Below, piece after piece: positions 20,487 through 29,767 of a DNA stretch of 64,000 nucleotides. The notes beneath the pieces are model-generated. The model was not told the origin of the DNA, searched no databases, and saw only the letters and a program-made list of their open reading frames with translations. The stretch spans positions 1-64,000 of the forward strand of contig JAFGIY010000025.1 in the NCBI GenBank assembly GCA_016929335.1. Direction: 5' to 3'. Both the position numbers and the translations under genes were made by a program. How positions within the stretch are numbered: the stretch's first letter is position 1; each line of letters begins with the position of its first letter. Source of the stretch: Acidobacteriota bacterium (GTDB lineage Bacteria > Acidobacteriota > UBA6911).

Positions 20487-21392
20487 CTATCTCCAGAGGT
20501 ATTGAAATCGGATATGGGATTCCGAACGGTCCGGATTCATGGATAAAACGGATCGGGAATCCCCGAGTAGGAGGTCTAGAATGGTAAAGCGCTTGCGCAT
20601 CGGGCTCAGAACCTTGGGCTCTCCCTGTATCCCGGCCATTTTGGCCGCTGCATTAATGGCGTCCTGCAAGGTTCCAAGTTCATCCACAAGCCCGTCTGCT
20701 TTTGCTTCTTCGCCCGTGTAGACGCGGCCGTCGGCCAGCTTGCGCACAACTTCATCCTGCATGTTGCGGCTGCTTGCGACGGCTGAAACGAACTGATTGT
20801 ACATGCTGCTGATAAGAGATTGAAAATAAACCTTTTCTTCTTCCGTCAGCGGACGTGTTGCCGATCCCGAGTCCTTAAATGTGCCGCTCTTGATGACCAC
20901 ATTCTCCATTTTAGCCCATCGGAGAAGATCGCCATAATTATACCATTCCGCGATCACGCCAATGCTGCCGGTAATGGTGCCCGGATTGGCGAAAATTCTA
21001 TCGGCGCCGCAGGCTACATAGTATCCGCCCGAAGCAGCCACGGATCCCATGCTCACGACGACTTTCTTATTCGTATCGGAGCGGAACTTTTTGATGGCTT
21101 CAAATATTTCCTGGGAGGCGGCCACTCCTCCTCCCGGACTATTTATGCGGACAACAATCGATCGTACCGTCGAGCGATTGCCGTAGTCCTTAAGCTCGTC
21201 CACAAATTCCCTGGAATCGGAGATAATGCCTTCCAGGTCAATCACGGCGACCTGGCTGGACGAAAGCGAGAGACCGGAGGAACCTTCACCCGTAAAGTAA
21301 ACTACGGCTGCAACAAAACAGAGGATGAGAAATAAGAAGGCTCCCCCTCCAACGATAATCCAGAGCAGCAGGTTTGATTTATTCTGCGGCAT
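20487..21392 (-). CDS. sppA: Signal peptide peptidase SppA, short form
   Basis: 301 aa, the single-domain form rather than the duplicated 600-aa E. coli type. An N-terminal membrane anchor (LLWIIVGGGAFLFLILCFVAAVVYF) is followed by INSPGGGVAAS, the nucleophile-bearing SMGSVAASGGYYVACGADRI, and the candidate general-base lysine in SGTFKDSGS. It degrades leftover signal peptides in the membrane. It lies 27 bases after rpsA. Confidence 0.95.
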   Translation of the reverse strand: MPQNKSNLLLWIIVGGGAFLFLILCFVAAVVYFTGEGSSGLSLSSSQVAVIDLEGIISDSREFVDELKDYGNRSTVRSIVVRINSPGGGVAASQEIFEAIKKFRSDTNKKVVVSMGSVAASGGYYVACGADRIFANPGTITGSIGVIAEWYNYGDLLRWAKMENVVIKSGTFKDSGSATRPLTEEEKVYFQSLISSMYNQFVSAVASSRNMQDEVVRKLADGRVYTGEEAKADGLVDELGTLQDAINAAAKMAGIQGEPKVLSPMRKRFTILDLLLGDSRSVLSMNPDRSESHIRFQYLWR

Positions 21393-21419
21393 CTTTAGAT
21401 TTCAAGCGGTTGCGGCGAA

Positions 21420-23216
21420 TTATTCGCTTTCCGTCTTCTTGAAACGCTGAAGCTGTTCGCCCAAACGCTCTCCCATTGAGGCGTTCCCCGAATCGGCGGA
21501 AGCCAGATAAGAAGTGAATTCGAGCCTGGGCTCGTCTTCTTTCATTGCCTTCAGGCTCAATCCTATCTTTTTCTCCTGAAGATTCAACTTGATAACCTTC
21601 ATTTCGATTTCCTGGCCGATATTGAGAAACTCCGTCGGTTTTTCCACGTGCTTCTCATCGAGCTCGGAAACATGGCACAAACCCTCGATGCCTTCCTCCA
21701 ATTCCACAAAAGCACCGAAATTGGTCATTCGAACGACTTTGCCTTTTACGATTTCACCCAGATTGTGGCGGCTGAACCAGTCTTCCCAGCGATCCGGTTC
21801 GAGCTGTTTGATGCCGAGGGAAAGCTTCTGGTTGGCCGCATCAATGCTTAGAATAACGGCCTGCACCTCGTCACCCTTCTTCAACACTTCCGAGGGGTGC
21901 TTCATCCGTTTGGTCCAGGAAATATCGGAGACATGAACCAATCCGTCGATCCCGTCCTCAACTTCTATAAAGGCGCCGAAGTCGGTAATGTTGCGGACTT
22001 TTCCAGAAATGACGGTGCCGGGGGCATAGCGGGCTTCAATAACATCCCAGGGATTGGGTTCGGTCTGTTTCAGTCCAAGCGAAATACGCCGGGATTCGAC
22101 ATCCATATCGAGAACAACCGCTTCTACCGTATCTCCTACGCTGAGAATCTTCGAAGGATGCTTTACTCTCTTGTTCCAGGTCATTTCGGAGATGTGTATC
22201 AGCCCTTCCACCCCGGGTTCCAGTTCCACGAAGGCACCGTAATCGGTCAAGCTCACTACCTTGCCTTGAACTTTCATGTTCTTGGGATAGCGCTCATCCG
22301 CATGAAGCCACGGATCTTCGGTCATCTGTTTGTACCCCAAAGAGACCCGTCCGTCTTCCTTGGTGAACTTGATGACTTTTACCGTTAGTTTATCGCCGAC
22401 AGAGAACAGCTCGGAAGGATGATTGACTCTTCCCCAGGACATATCGGTAATGTGGAGGAGGCCGTCAACGCCGCCAAGATCGATGAATGCTCCGTAGTCG
22501 GTAATGTTTTTGACAACACCTTCCATTACCTTGCCGCTCTCCAGGACCTCCATTGTTTTGGCTTTCTCTTCCTTCATGGACTCCTCGAGAACAGCCTTGC
22601 GGGAAAGAACAATGTTGCCCCGTTTCTTGTTGACCTTGATGACACGCATCTCGAATTCTTCGCCACGGAGGCTGTCCAGGTTGCGAACGGGCCGGACATC
22701 AATCTGTGATCCCGGGAGAAACGCGCGAACACCGATATCGACCGCCAGTCCTCCCTTGATCCGCTCAATAACGCGTCCCTTCACGACGCTGCCTTCGCGA
22801 TAGGCGCGCTCGATCTCGTCCCAAATCTTCATCCGTTCGGCTTTTTCCCTCGAAAGGACAACATAGCCGTTGGAATCTTCAGTCTGTTCCAGAAAAACAT
22901 CGATGGAGTCCCCCGGCTTGATGGTGATCTGACCGCGATCATTCATGAACTGCTCGACGGGAATAATCCCCTCGGATTTGAAGCCAACATCGACAATGAC
23001 TCCGCTACCCGAGATTGCAATAACCCTTCCCCGGATTACTTCGCCTTCGGAAAAACTCTGGGTTCTCCCTTCATACGCCTCCAGGAGCTTCTCGAAACTG
23101 TTTTCATCCTCTCGGGTTTCGGTTCCTGTAAGGGCTATATCCTCCTGGCTTTGAGACGCCTCCTGCCCCGAAGAATTTGCCGCTGCAGGCTGCGTTTTGT
23201 TGACATCGAATGACAT
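21420..23216 (-). CDS. rpsA: 30S ribosomal protein S1
   Basis: 598 aa with six S1 RNA-binding domains. Recognisable repeats are GVIVDVGFKSEGIIP, GGLAVDIGVRAFLPGSQ, GAFIDLGGVDGLLHITDMSWGR, then GAFVELEPGVEGLIHISEMTW, GAFIEVEDGIDGLVHVSDISW and GAFVELEEGIEGLCHVSELD. It helps mRNA bind the 30S subunit. AGGAGGAG precedes the ATG, and a candidate sigma-70 promoter lies about 180 bases upstream, leaving a leader long enough for autoregulation as known in E. coli. Confidence 0.98.
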   Translation of the reverse strand: MSFDVNKTQPAAANSSGQEASQSQEDIALTGTETREDENSFEKLLEAYEGRTQSFSEGEVIRGRVIAISGSGVIVDVGFKSEGIIPVEQFMNDRGQITIKPGDSIDVFLEQTEDSNGYVVLSREKAERMKIWDEIERAYREGSVVKGRVIERIKGGLAVDIGVRAFLPGSQIDVRPVRNLDSLRGEEFEMRVIKVNKKRGNIVLSRKAVLEESMKEEKAKTMEVLESGKVMEGVVKNITDYGAFIDLGGVDGLLHITDMSWGRVNHPSELFSVGDKLTVKVIKFTKEDGRVSLGYKQMTEDPWLHADERYPKNMKVQGKVVSLTDYGAFVELEPGVEGLIHISEMTWNKRVKHPSKILSVGDTVEAVVLDMDVESRRISLGLKQTEPNPWDVIEARYAPGTVISGKVRNITDFGAFIEVEDGIDGLVHVSDISWTKRMKHPSEVLKKGDEVQAVILSIDAANQKLSLGIKQLEPDRWEDWFSRHNLGEIVKGKVVRMTNFGAFVELEEGIEGLCHVSELDEKHVEKPTEFLNIGQEIEMKVIKLNLQEKKIGLSLKAMKEDEPRLEFTSYLASADSGNASMGERLGEQLQRFKKTESE

Positions 23217-23538
23217 TCACTCCTCCTGAATTAGATCCAATCCCATAACAACGGGGAAAGGATCCGAATTTACAAAACTATTAGTGCTTTTTGATATAAA
23301 ACAGGGATCGACTTATTCGGGCTTTTTTGAAATATCAGGTGAGGCAAATCCAAAGGTCCACATCCCTATTATCACGAGAGATATAAGCGTCTATCTATAA
23401 CTCTTTCAACGATTGTTGTCAAGGGTGCGCTGGTGTGCGAAGCGGATTGGAAAGGGCGTTGGAATGAAATTTAACGGCCGGCCGGTCCAGGCGCATTGGG
23501 CATATTGACCGGAGGCGATCAGGTGATGCAGGATAGGC
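23217..23538. other. Divergent spacer between rpsA and the EEP gene
   Basis: 322 bases without a gene. It holds the candidate rpsA promoter (23394-23422) and about 170 bases of rpsA leader. Nothing else was recognised, and no clear promoter for the plus-strand gene. Confidence 0.5.
23394..23422 (-). promoter_or_regulatory. Candidate rpsA promoter
   Basis: On the minus strand a perfect TTGACA (23422-23417), a 17-base spacer and TATAGA (23399-23394). Start of transcription would be near 23387. Confidence 0.55.
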
Positions 23539-24507
23539 ATGCCTGGACATGGTGTCCGGCTTTGGCAGAGCGCCAAACGTTCCGGCCCAATGCTCCTGGA
23601 CGAGCAATGGCAAAATTATAATTTGATGCTTAATTTACTGAAATCCAGCCTGTTGCTTCCGATCGCCATGATAATCCAGGGCTCCATGCTGCCTGACCGT
23701 CTTTGGCAGGGGGGCCCGCCGCCTGCCGCAAAACTCGCCTGCGAACTGAAAATTGTGAGCTGGAATATTGAACGCGGAGAGAAATTGTCGGATGTGGCGG
23801 CAGCCCTGAAACAGATGAACCCATCGATTGCGCTCCTCCAGGAGTGTGATATGAATGCCCGGCGGACAGACAATAAAAACATCGCGGAGGAGCTGGCGCT
23901 GCAGCTGGGCTTGCATTATCTCTTTGCGGCGGAATTCGAGGAACTCGGGCAGGGCGTCCGCGGCAGGCCTGCGTATCATGGACAGGCACTCCTGACGGCT
24001 TTGCCGTTTTCATCCGTCCGCATTATCCGGTTTCAAGAGCAAACAAAACACTGGCAGCCCCGCTGGTATCTCCCGAATTGGGCAGTTTTTCAGAGAAGGT
24101 TTGGCGGGCGTCTGGCTCTCGTCATGGAGCTGGGGACAGGTCCTCATCGCCTTGTAGCTTACAACGTTCACCTGGAGAGCAGGGGAGGCGAGGAGCGTCG
24201 CCTGCGCCAGATAGAGGAAGTGATTGCCGATGCGCGGCGATACGCAAGCGATACGCCCATCCTGATAGCCGGGGACTTGAATACGCGACAGGCGAATCCG
24301 TCCGCGGTCAACGCTCTGCTCAAAGCGGGATTCCGCAAGGCGGCAGGCCAGGAGATTACGACAACCCATGGAACCGCTCTGGATTGGATCTTTGTACGCG
24401 GTCCTTTGAGTTACCAAAATGCTGAAGTCCATCGGCAAGTGCGGGCGTCTGATCATTTTCCGTTGTCCGTTCAGCTCAGATTTCAGACGCCGGACTGTCG
24501 GCAATGA
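23539..24507 (+). CDS. Endonuclease/exonuclease/phosphatase-family protein, exported or membrane-anchored
   Basis: 322 aa. AGGA lies five bases before the ATG at 23539; internal ATGs at 23590 and 23626 lack ribosome sites. A hydrophobic segment LLKSSLLLPIAMIIQGSML near residue 34 suggests a membrane anchor or signal. The EEP metal site is complete: IVSWNIERG, ALLQECD, YNVHLES, LIAGDLNTR, TALDWIFVR and RASDHFPL. It hydrolyses a phosphodiester or phosphomonoester of unknown kind. The gene opens a plus-strand group with the barrel and kinase-like genes, 75 bases before the barrel gene. Confidence 0.88.
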   Translation: MPGHGVRLWQSAKRSGPMLLDEQWQNYNLMLNLLKSSLLLPIAMIIQGSMLPDRLWQGGPPPAAKLACELKIVSWNIERGEKLSDVAAALKQMNPSIALLQECDMNARRTDNKNIAEELALQLGLHYLFAAEFEELGQGVRGRPAYHGQALLTALPFSSVRIIRFQEQTKHWQPRWYLPNWAVFQRRFGGRLALVMELGTGPHRLVAYNVHLESRGGEERRLRQIEEVIADARRYASDTPILIAGDLNTRQANPSAVNALLKAGFRKAAGQEITTTHGTALDWIFVRGPLSYQNAEVHRQVRASDHFPLSVQLRFQTPDCRQ

Positions 24508-24582
24508 ATAATGAAGCTGTAAATTGTTGCTTTGCAGAGAAATAGTCTGGCCGGGCCGCGACCCGGCTTAAGAAAGGTTCCG

Positions 24583-25839
24583 ATGCGCATGAAAATTTTC
24601 CTGGTTGCAGCCCTGGCTTTGATGGCGGCAACTTCCCGCGCCGCCGCCCAGACGCGAACCGATGAGATCGATGCCGGGCGCGATAAAAAAGCCCAAACCC
24701 TGCAAGAGGAGAATGTCAGCCGCCTGGAATTTCTTATGCTCCAGTTCAAGCAGCGCAAGGTGATGGAGCGCATCACTGCCGGATACAACGGATTGCGGAT
24801 ACAGATGGGCAGCCTGGCAACAGGAAGCGGCTTTGCGGGCGGACCGGATTTTCTCCGCGAAGATATTCTGGACGGCCAATTGCACGTCAATGCTTCGGCA
24901 GTCGTTTCGACGCGTCTGTGGCAGAAGTACCAGGCCGGCATAACGGCGCCCCACCTTGCCGGGAATCATCTCCTTTTGAAAATGGAGGCGGCCAGGAGAG
25001 ATTATCGATCCCTGGAATTTTATGGCACGGGCATGGATTGCCGGCGCTCATGCCGCACGAATTATCGCCTGGAAGATACCAGCCTCGATGGCAGCGCAGC
25101 TTTCCGGATGGCCCGGTTTATCCGGTTTGGAGGTACTTTGGGGGGATTGTGGACCAATGTACGACGGGGAGAGCGTGAAGATCTGTCGAGCACAGACGAG
25201 CTTTTCACGGATGCATCCGCCCCGGGCTTGCTGCATCAGGCGAATTTTCTGCGTGCAGGTCTTTTCGGCCAGATCGATTACCGGGATGATCCGACCGGAC
25301 CGAAATCCGGCGGGAATTACGTCTCCGAATATACCTGGTACCACGACCGGTCGCTCGGTCAATTCAGTTTCGACCGCTTGGACGTGGACATGCAGCAGTA
25401 TATTCCCTTCTTCAACAAAAGCCGGCGATTCGCTCTCCGCGTACGGATGACGATGACCGACGCGGATGCCGGGCAACGCATGCCGTTTTACCTGCAACCC
25501 TATGTCGGGGGAGCGGACGACTTGCGGGGCTTCAAACCCTACCGGTTTACCGCCCCCAATGCCGTAGTCTACAACGCGGAATACCGGTGGGAAATATTCT
25601 CCGGACTGGATGGCGCATTGTTTTTCGATGCCGGGAAAGTGATGTCCCGCTGGAGTCACATGGGCATGTCCGGCCTGGAGACCTCTCCGGGATTTGGATT
25701 GCGGTTTAATGCCCGGAATCGTACGTTCATTCGACTGGATGTCGGTTTCAGCAGGGAGGGCGCCTGCATATGGCTGAAATTCAACGATCCCTTTACACCG
25801 CTTTTGTTCGGCGCCGGAACCCGGCAGCCTTTATACTGA
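24583..25839 (+). CDS. BamA/surface-antigen (D15)-like outer-membrane beta-barrel without POTRA domains
   Basis: 418 aa from the ATG at 24583, with AGAAAGG five bases upstream. A signal peptide MKIFLVAALALMAATSRAAAQ opens the protein. After a short helical segment the rest is alternating amphipathic strand. The BamA/FhaC-type lid-loop motif is visible as VGGADDLRGFKPYRF near residue 330, followed by YNAEYRWEIF and a C-terminal barrel. POTRA repeats are absent at this length. Ten bases separate it from the kinase-like gene, so the two are very likely cotranscribed. A translocation role is possible but unproven. Confidence 0.83.
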   Translation: MRMKIFLVAALALMAATSRAAAQTRTDEIDAGRDKKAQTLQEENVSRLEFLMLQFKQRKVMERITAGYNGLRIQMGSLATGSGFAGGPDFLREDILDGQLHVNASAVVSTRLWQKYQAGITAPHLAGNHLLLKMEAARRDYRSLEFYGTGMDCRRSCRTNYRLEDTSLDGSAAFRMARFIRFGGTLGGLWTNVRRGEREDLSSTDELFTDASAPGLLHQANFLRAGLFGQIDYRDDPTGPKSGGNYVSEYTWYHDRSLGQFSFDRLDVDMQQYIPFFNKSRRFALRVRMTMTDADAGQRMPFYLQPYVGGADDLRGFKPYRFTAPNAVVYNAEYRWEIFSGLDGALFFDAGKVMSRWSHMGMSGLETSPGFGLRFNARNRTFIRLDVGFSREGACIWLKFNDPFTPLLFGAGTRQPLY

Positions 25840-25849
25840 GGATGGATTT

Positions 25850-27451
25850 ATGAAACGTCTCGCCGGAATCATGGTCTTGATTGCGGTCTGCGCGGGAGAT
25901 GGGCTGTGCCGCAAATTCTACGACGACGATCCATTATTTCGCGAGCCTCAGCCGCGCGCGGTTTCGAATCCTGCCGTGCGAAAACTGAGCGATTACTTCG
26001 ATATCCTGAAGCATACATTGAACACGCCGGGAGAAAAGCAGCGCAAAGGACACCTCATCGCCGCTCAGGGCATAAACACGCTGGGCGATCCGATGGAAGG
26101 TGCATGGTGGGAAAAGCGGCACTATTGGCGGCGTATGACACCCGCTGAGCTCCAGCGCGGGCCCGGCGGGGATCATGAACCGGCGATGGACGGCCGATGG
26201 AAGGTGATTGCGGCAAAAACGGAGGGGATCACACCCGGCTTTGTGATACTGGATCGAAACGACAGGCGGTATTTCGTGAAATTTGATCCGCCCTCCAATC
26301 CGGAAATGGCAACCGGCGCCGACCAGATCGCGTCCAAAATATTCTATGCGCTTGGCTATCATGTTCCCGAAAACTATGTCGTGTTTTTTCACCCCGATAT
26401 GCTCGACCTTGGCGAAGATGTAACGGTCGAGGACAAGCTCGGGCACAAACGCAAAATGACCGGGCGGGATCTCACGGAGATACTGCTTCGCGTGCATAAA
26501 GGGAGCGATGGCCGCTATCGTGCTACGGCAAGCCTGGCCTTGCCCGGCAAGACCATCGGGCCCTATCGCTACTACGACACGCGAAAGGACGATCCCAATG
26601 ATATAGTGCCGCATGAGCACCGCCGCGATCTCCGCGGCATGCATTTGGCCTGCGCCCTCGTGAATCATGATGATTCGCGCTCCATTAACACCGTCGATGT
26701 ACTGGAGGACGGTCCGTCGGGCAAGTTCGTGAAGCATTACCAGCTGGATTTTGGATCAACCCTTGGCAGCGGCAGCGACAAAGTCAACAGCCCGCGGTCA
26801 GGCGGCGAATATCTGTTCGGCTGGAAACAGGCTGCTGTTCAGCTTGTTACTCTCGGGCTGGCGGTTCCTGGGTGGGCACGAGCTTCCTACCCGAACCTGA
26901 AGGCTGTGGGCCGCTTCGAAAGCGCGATGTTTGATCCCGAAAAATGGGTCCCGGAATATCCGAATCCCGCATTCCTGAACCGCCTTCCCGACGATGAATT
27001 CTGGATGGCAAAGCAGATTGTCAGCCTGAGGGACGAGGATTTGCGAAGCATCGTGAAGGTCGCACAATACAGTGATCAGCGTGCCGAGGACTGGATCAGC
27101 CGCTGCCTGATTGAGCGGCGCGATAAGATAGGCCGCGCGGCTTTTGCCAAAGTTCTGCCGCTGGACCGCTTCAAGCTGCAGGACGGACGCCTGGAATGGG
27201 TGGATGTTGCCGCCGCGTACGGCCTCGGCAAAGCTCCCGAAATACATGTTCGCTGGGCGAAATTTGATAACGAGCACGAGACTGCCGCGATGCTGCCGGA
27301 CGAAAACTCTGCGCGATTGCCGCAAATGCACGAAGACGGTTATTGGATGGCAACGCTCGCTTCGCCGGTGCGTCCCGGACAGACTGTTAAAGTGTATGTT
27401 CGCAGGCGCAGCGCGCAGGAGCAAATTGTCGGCATCGATTATACCTTTTAG
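25850..27451 (+). CDS. Secreted protein with protein-kinase-like motifs, no named family recognised
   Basis: 533 aa. The start MKRLAGIMVLIAVCAGDGLC looks like a signal peptide. Residues 120-310 show the order of a kinase fold: RRYFVKFDPPSN with K144, a helix GADQIASKIFYALGY, then NHDDSRSIN (H273, D275, N280 spaced as HxDxxxxN) and QLDFG (D300-F301-G302). HipA, Fam20 and CotH kinases share this logic, but no known family matches clearly. A C-terminal ~100 residues look like a separate beta domain. The partner upstream is an outer-membrane barrel. Kinase activity is an inference from motif order. Confidence 0.7.
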   Translation: MKRLAGIMVLIAVCAGDGLCRKFYDDDPLFREPQPRAVSNPAVRKLSDYFDILKHTLNTPGEKQRKGHLIAAQGINTLGDPMEGAWWEKRHYWRRMTPAELQRGPGGDHEPAMDGRWKVIAAKTEGITPGFVILDRNDRRYFVKFDPPSNPEMATGADQIASKIFYALGYHVPENYVVFFHPDMLDLGEDVTVEDKLGHKRKMTGRDLTEILLRVHKGSDGRYRATASLALPGKTIGPYRYYDTRKDDPNDIVPHEHRRDLRGMHLACALVNHDDSRSINTVDVLEDGPSGKFVKHYQLDFGSTLGSGSDKVNSPRSGGEYLFGWKQAAVQLVTLGLAVPGWARASYPNLKAVGRFESAMFDPEKWVPEYPNPAFLNRLPDDEFWMAKQIVSLRDEDLRSIVKVAQYSDQRAEDWISRCLIERRDKIGRAAFAKVLPLDRFKLQDGRLEWVDVAAAYGLGKAPEIHVRWAKFDNEHETAAMLPDENSARLPQMHEDGYWMATLASPVRPGQTVKVYVRRRSAQEQIVGIDYTF

Positions 27452-27530
27452 AGATCCGGCTCTACACGGCAGGCAGCAAAAGCCCGGCAATTCCAGGTGA
27501 AAATCTTGAATATTCTTGGAGGCTTGGCGG

Positions 27531-27561
27531 CTTTGAGTCTTCGGGTTGATTCAACTCAAAG
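27531..27561. repeat. Hairpin sharing a 15-mer with the one at 2293
   Basis: CTTTGAGT (27531-27538) pairs with ACTCAAAG (27554-27561). The first 15 bases, CTTTGAGTCTTCGGG, are identical to 2294-2308. It sits between the convergent kinase-like gene and Npt-like gene, where a terminator is expected. Confidence 0.65.
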
Positions 27562-27595
27562 ACCCAAAGGCTCTAAGAAAAGATCCCAATCTGAA

Positions 27596-29752
27596 TTATG
27601 TCGCAGGCTTCTTGTCGATCAGCAGCATAAGAGATTCGTGGGAGCGAAGCAGCTTATCCAGGGCTTCCTGGCCCGAATCGCCTGTCTGCCTCTTCTGTGC
27701 CAGTCCGGGTTCCACCATAATCCACAGGCGTTCACGGATATTTGGCGGAAGGATGCTGTCCAGATACTCCGCGACGAGACCGCGCAGAGTCTTATTATCC
27801 GTATGCAATACGCGGAAGGCGATCTTGATCGGTTCGCGCGGCAGAACCGTAGCGAAAAGCGAAAAGACATGTTCAAGGCTTTGATCGGCGCGTTCGCGCA
27901 GAACTTCGTCCAGAAAGGCATGCTGATCCGAATCCGGGCGCTTATCAAGCAGGCGACGGGAGTTCCAGATCGGATGAGCAACCTGAAGCTCGCGCTCCAC
28001 CGCTGCAAAGACAACGCTCTTTGGAACCTCGAGGTCGGGTCGGCGCAAGAGAAGAGTATCCAGCGCGCGTGAACACTGAAATCGAACCTCAAACCGTTTG
28101 TCTTCCAGGCCGGCCAGCAGGGCGTGAACCGCCAGCTGGGAATCACAATAAGCCAGGATTCTGGGTATCCGGCGGCGAATGCCAAATGGGATATCCGGAT
28201 TGGTGAGATGATCTGCAAGCATCCCGGTGATCGGATTCGGATGCCGCTGCAGTATTTCGCGGATTGCGTCGCTGACCTCGTCCCAGGCAAGCAGGCGCAG
28301 CATCTGAGCCGCAACCGGCGGTGAAGGCCGGCTGATATTTTTTAAAGCGGCCAGTATCCGGTGGCTGTCTCCGGAGCGGAGCTCGCGGATGGTGTCGAGG
28401 ATCTCATCGGTCGTCCGGACGGCCGCCGTGGAAATCTTTGGCGGTTCAGTTTTCGGAGCTGAGGATGGAACCGCGACTCGTACAAACACGCTGCGAGTCG
28501 TGGAATCCTTGATGTCGCTCAGATCGATTTCAACAGCGCGGTCGACCAGTCTTTGCTGAACCAGTTTGGAATAGGCCGAATCGAGTCTCAATGAGATCCA
28601 GGCCCCCAGCGCTGCAAGTATCAGCGCTACTCCCAGAAGCTCTGAAGCAGCAAAAGGAGTGGAAGCCCACAGGAGCAATTGCACGATTCCGCCGCCCAGT
28701 GCATCGCCCGCCCGGTCGCAGGCGACGTCGATCAGAGTCTTTGCCGAGCGCTTCTCGGCCGGGGGCACAGGGGTATAGAGCAGTTCATAGGCGGACCGGT
28801 ACAAGGAGCCGCGCAATATGAACTCCAGAGAGCGGATCAAAGTGAACGCCGGGAAGACCGGGAACAGCAAAGCGACCAGAGAGCCTGCCCCCACACCGGC
28901 GGGTAATGAAGAAATCGTCTTCCCGATCCCCAGGCGCTGGAGGGCCGGGCGTGCCAGAAATGTCTGGGCGAGGAAAGTGAGCCCCTGGGTCGCAATATAG
29001 AAAATTGCAAAAAACCGGAGCAGTGCGGCTCCCTTGCCGAACATCCCGCTTGCGCCGGCTTTGAAAAGGTAGTCCAGGATGACGGCTGATGAAGTTCCGG
29101 CCAGCACCACCAGGGCGATCATTCCAAGATAGGGGGCACGCTTTATCAGCTTTATGGGCGATATCCCATTGATTTTAGGTTCAACGGAAGGCGCTTGTTC
29201 AGCCCGGCGCGCAGACATCAGGACAACGGAGCACGCCAGATGAAACGCTGCCAGGAGAAGCAGCACGCCGGTTGCGTAAGAAAGGGCAGCCATGCGTTCG
29301 GCAAGCACGCCTCCTGCAATGCCGCCCAGTGTGCCGAATCCCGCGATCCGGCCGAAAGCTTCCTTCGCCGCACGGGGATCAAACGCTTCCGCCATGACCG
29401 ACCAGAAGCCTGAAAGCAGAATTGCGCCGAAAGCCACTATGTGAAAGTAGATGACGAGCGACCATTCAGCCGGGTGGCTTTGCGCATGAAGATACTCCAC
29501 GATATGCAGGATTGAGCTCAGCAGAAATCCCAGCGGAACGACCCGCAACGGGCCAAAGCGTCCAATCAGGCGCGCGAAAATCGGAACCAGAGCTATGGAT
29601 ATTGCGGCCGCCGCCATGATTGCCTTTGGCAGGTCCGAGGCCGGGTAGTTGGAAAGAAAGAATGAGTCGCGTACCGCTTTCCCCGCGACCTGATGAGCCA
29701 GCATCAAGGCGGCTCCCATCATGGCTATGAATGCAGTCCTTTTACCCGACAA
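27596..29752 (-). CDS. Npt1/Npt2-like nucleotide-carrier-type membrane protein with HEAT repeats
   Basis: 718 aa. Residues 1-420 are a multi-helix carrier (about 11-12 TM segments) with the opening KAVRDSFFLSNYPASDLP typical of the bacterial Npt/ATP-ADP-carrier-like group. Residues ~440-690 form alpha-helical HEAT-like repeats (for example GIRRRIPRILAYCDSQLAVHAL and FEVRFQCSRALDTLL), predicted cytoplasmic. Relatives in free-living bacteria have no proven substrate, so ATP transport should not be assumed. It starts 15 bases after the membrane kinase gene, suggesting kinase control of the carrier. Confidence 0.8.
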   Translation of the reverse strand: MSGKRTAFIAMMGAALMLAHQVAGKAVRDSFFLSNYPASDLPKAIMAAAAISIALVPIFARLIGRFGPLRVVPLGFLLSSILHIVEYLHAQSHPAEWSLVIYFHIVAFGAILLSGFWSVMAEAFDPRAAKEAFGRIAGFGTLGGIAGGVLAERMAALSYATGVLLLLAAFHLACSVVLMSARRAEQAPSVEPKINGISPIKLIKRAPYLGMIALVVLAGTSSAVILDYLFKAGASGMFGKGAALLRFFAIFYIATQGLTFLAQTFLARPALQRLGIGKTISSLPAGVGAGSLVALLFPVFPAFTLIRSLEFILRGSLYRSAYELLYTPVPPAEKRSAKTLIDVACDRAGDALGGGIVQLLLWASTPFAASELLGVALILAALGAWISLRLDSAYSKLVQQRLVDRAVEIDLSDIKDSTTRSVFVRVAVPSSAPKTEPPKISTAAVRTTDEILDTIRELRSGDSHRILAALKNISRPSPPVAAQMLRLLAWDEVSDAIREILQRHPNPITGMLADHLTNPDIPFGIRRRIPRILAYCDSQLAVHALLAGLEDKRFEVRFQCSRALDTLLLRRPDLEVPKSVVFAAVERELQVAHPIWNSRRLLDKRPDSDQHAFLDEVLRERADQSLEHVFSLFATVLPREPIKIAFRVLHTDNKTLRGLVAEYLDSILPPNIRERLWIMVEPGLAQKRQTGDSGQEALDKLLRSHESLMLLIDKKPAT

Positions 29753-29767
29753 CGGCTTGGCTCCGCT

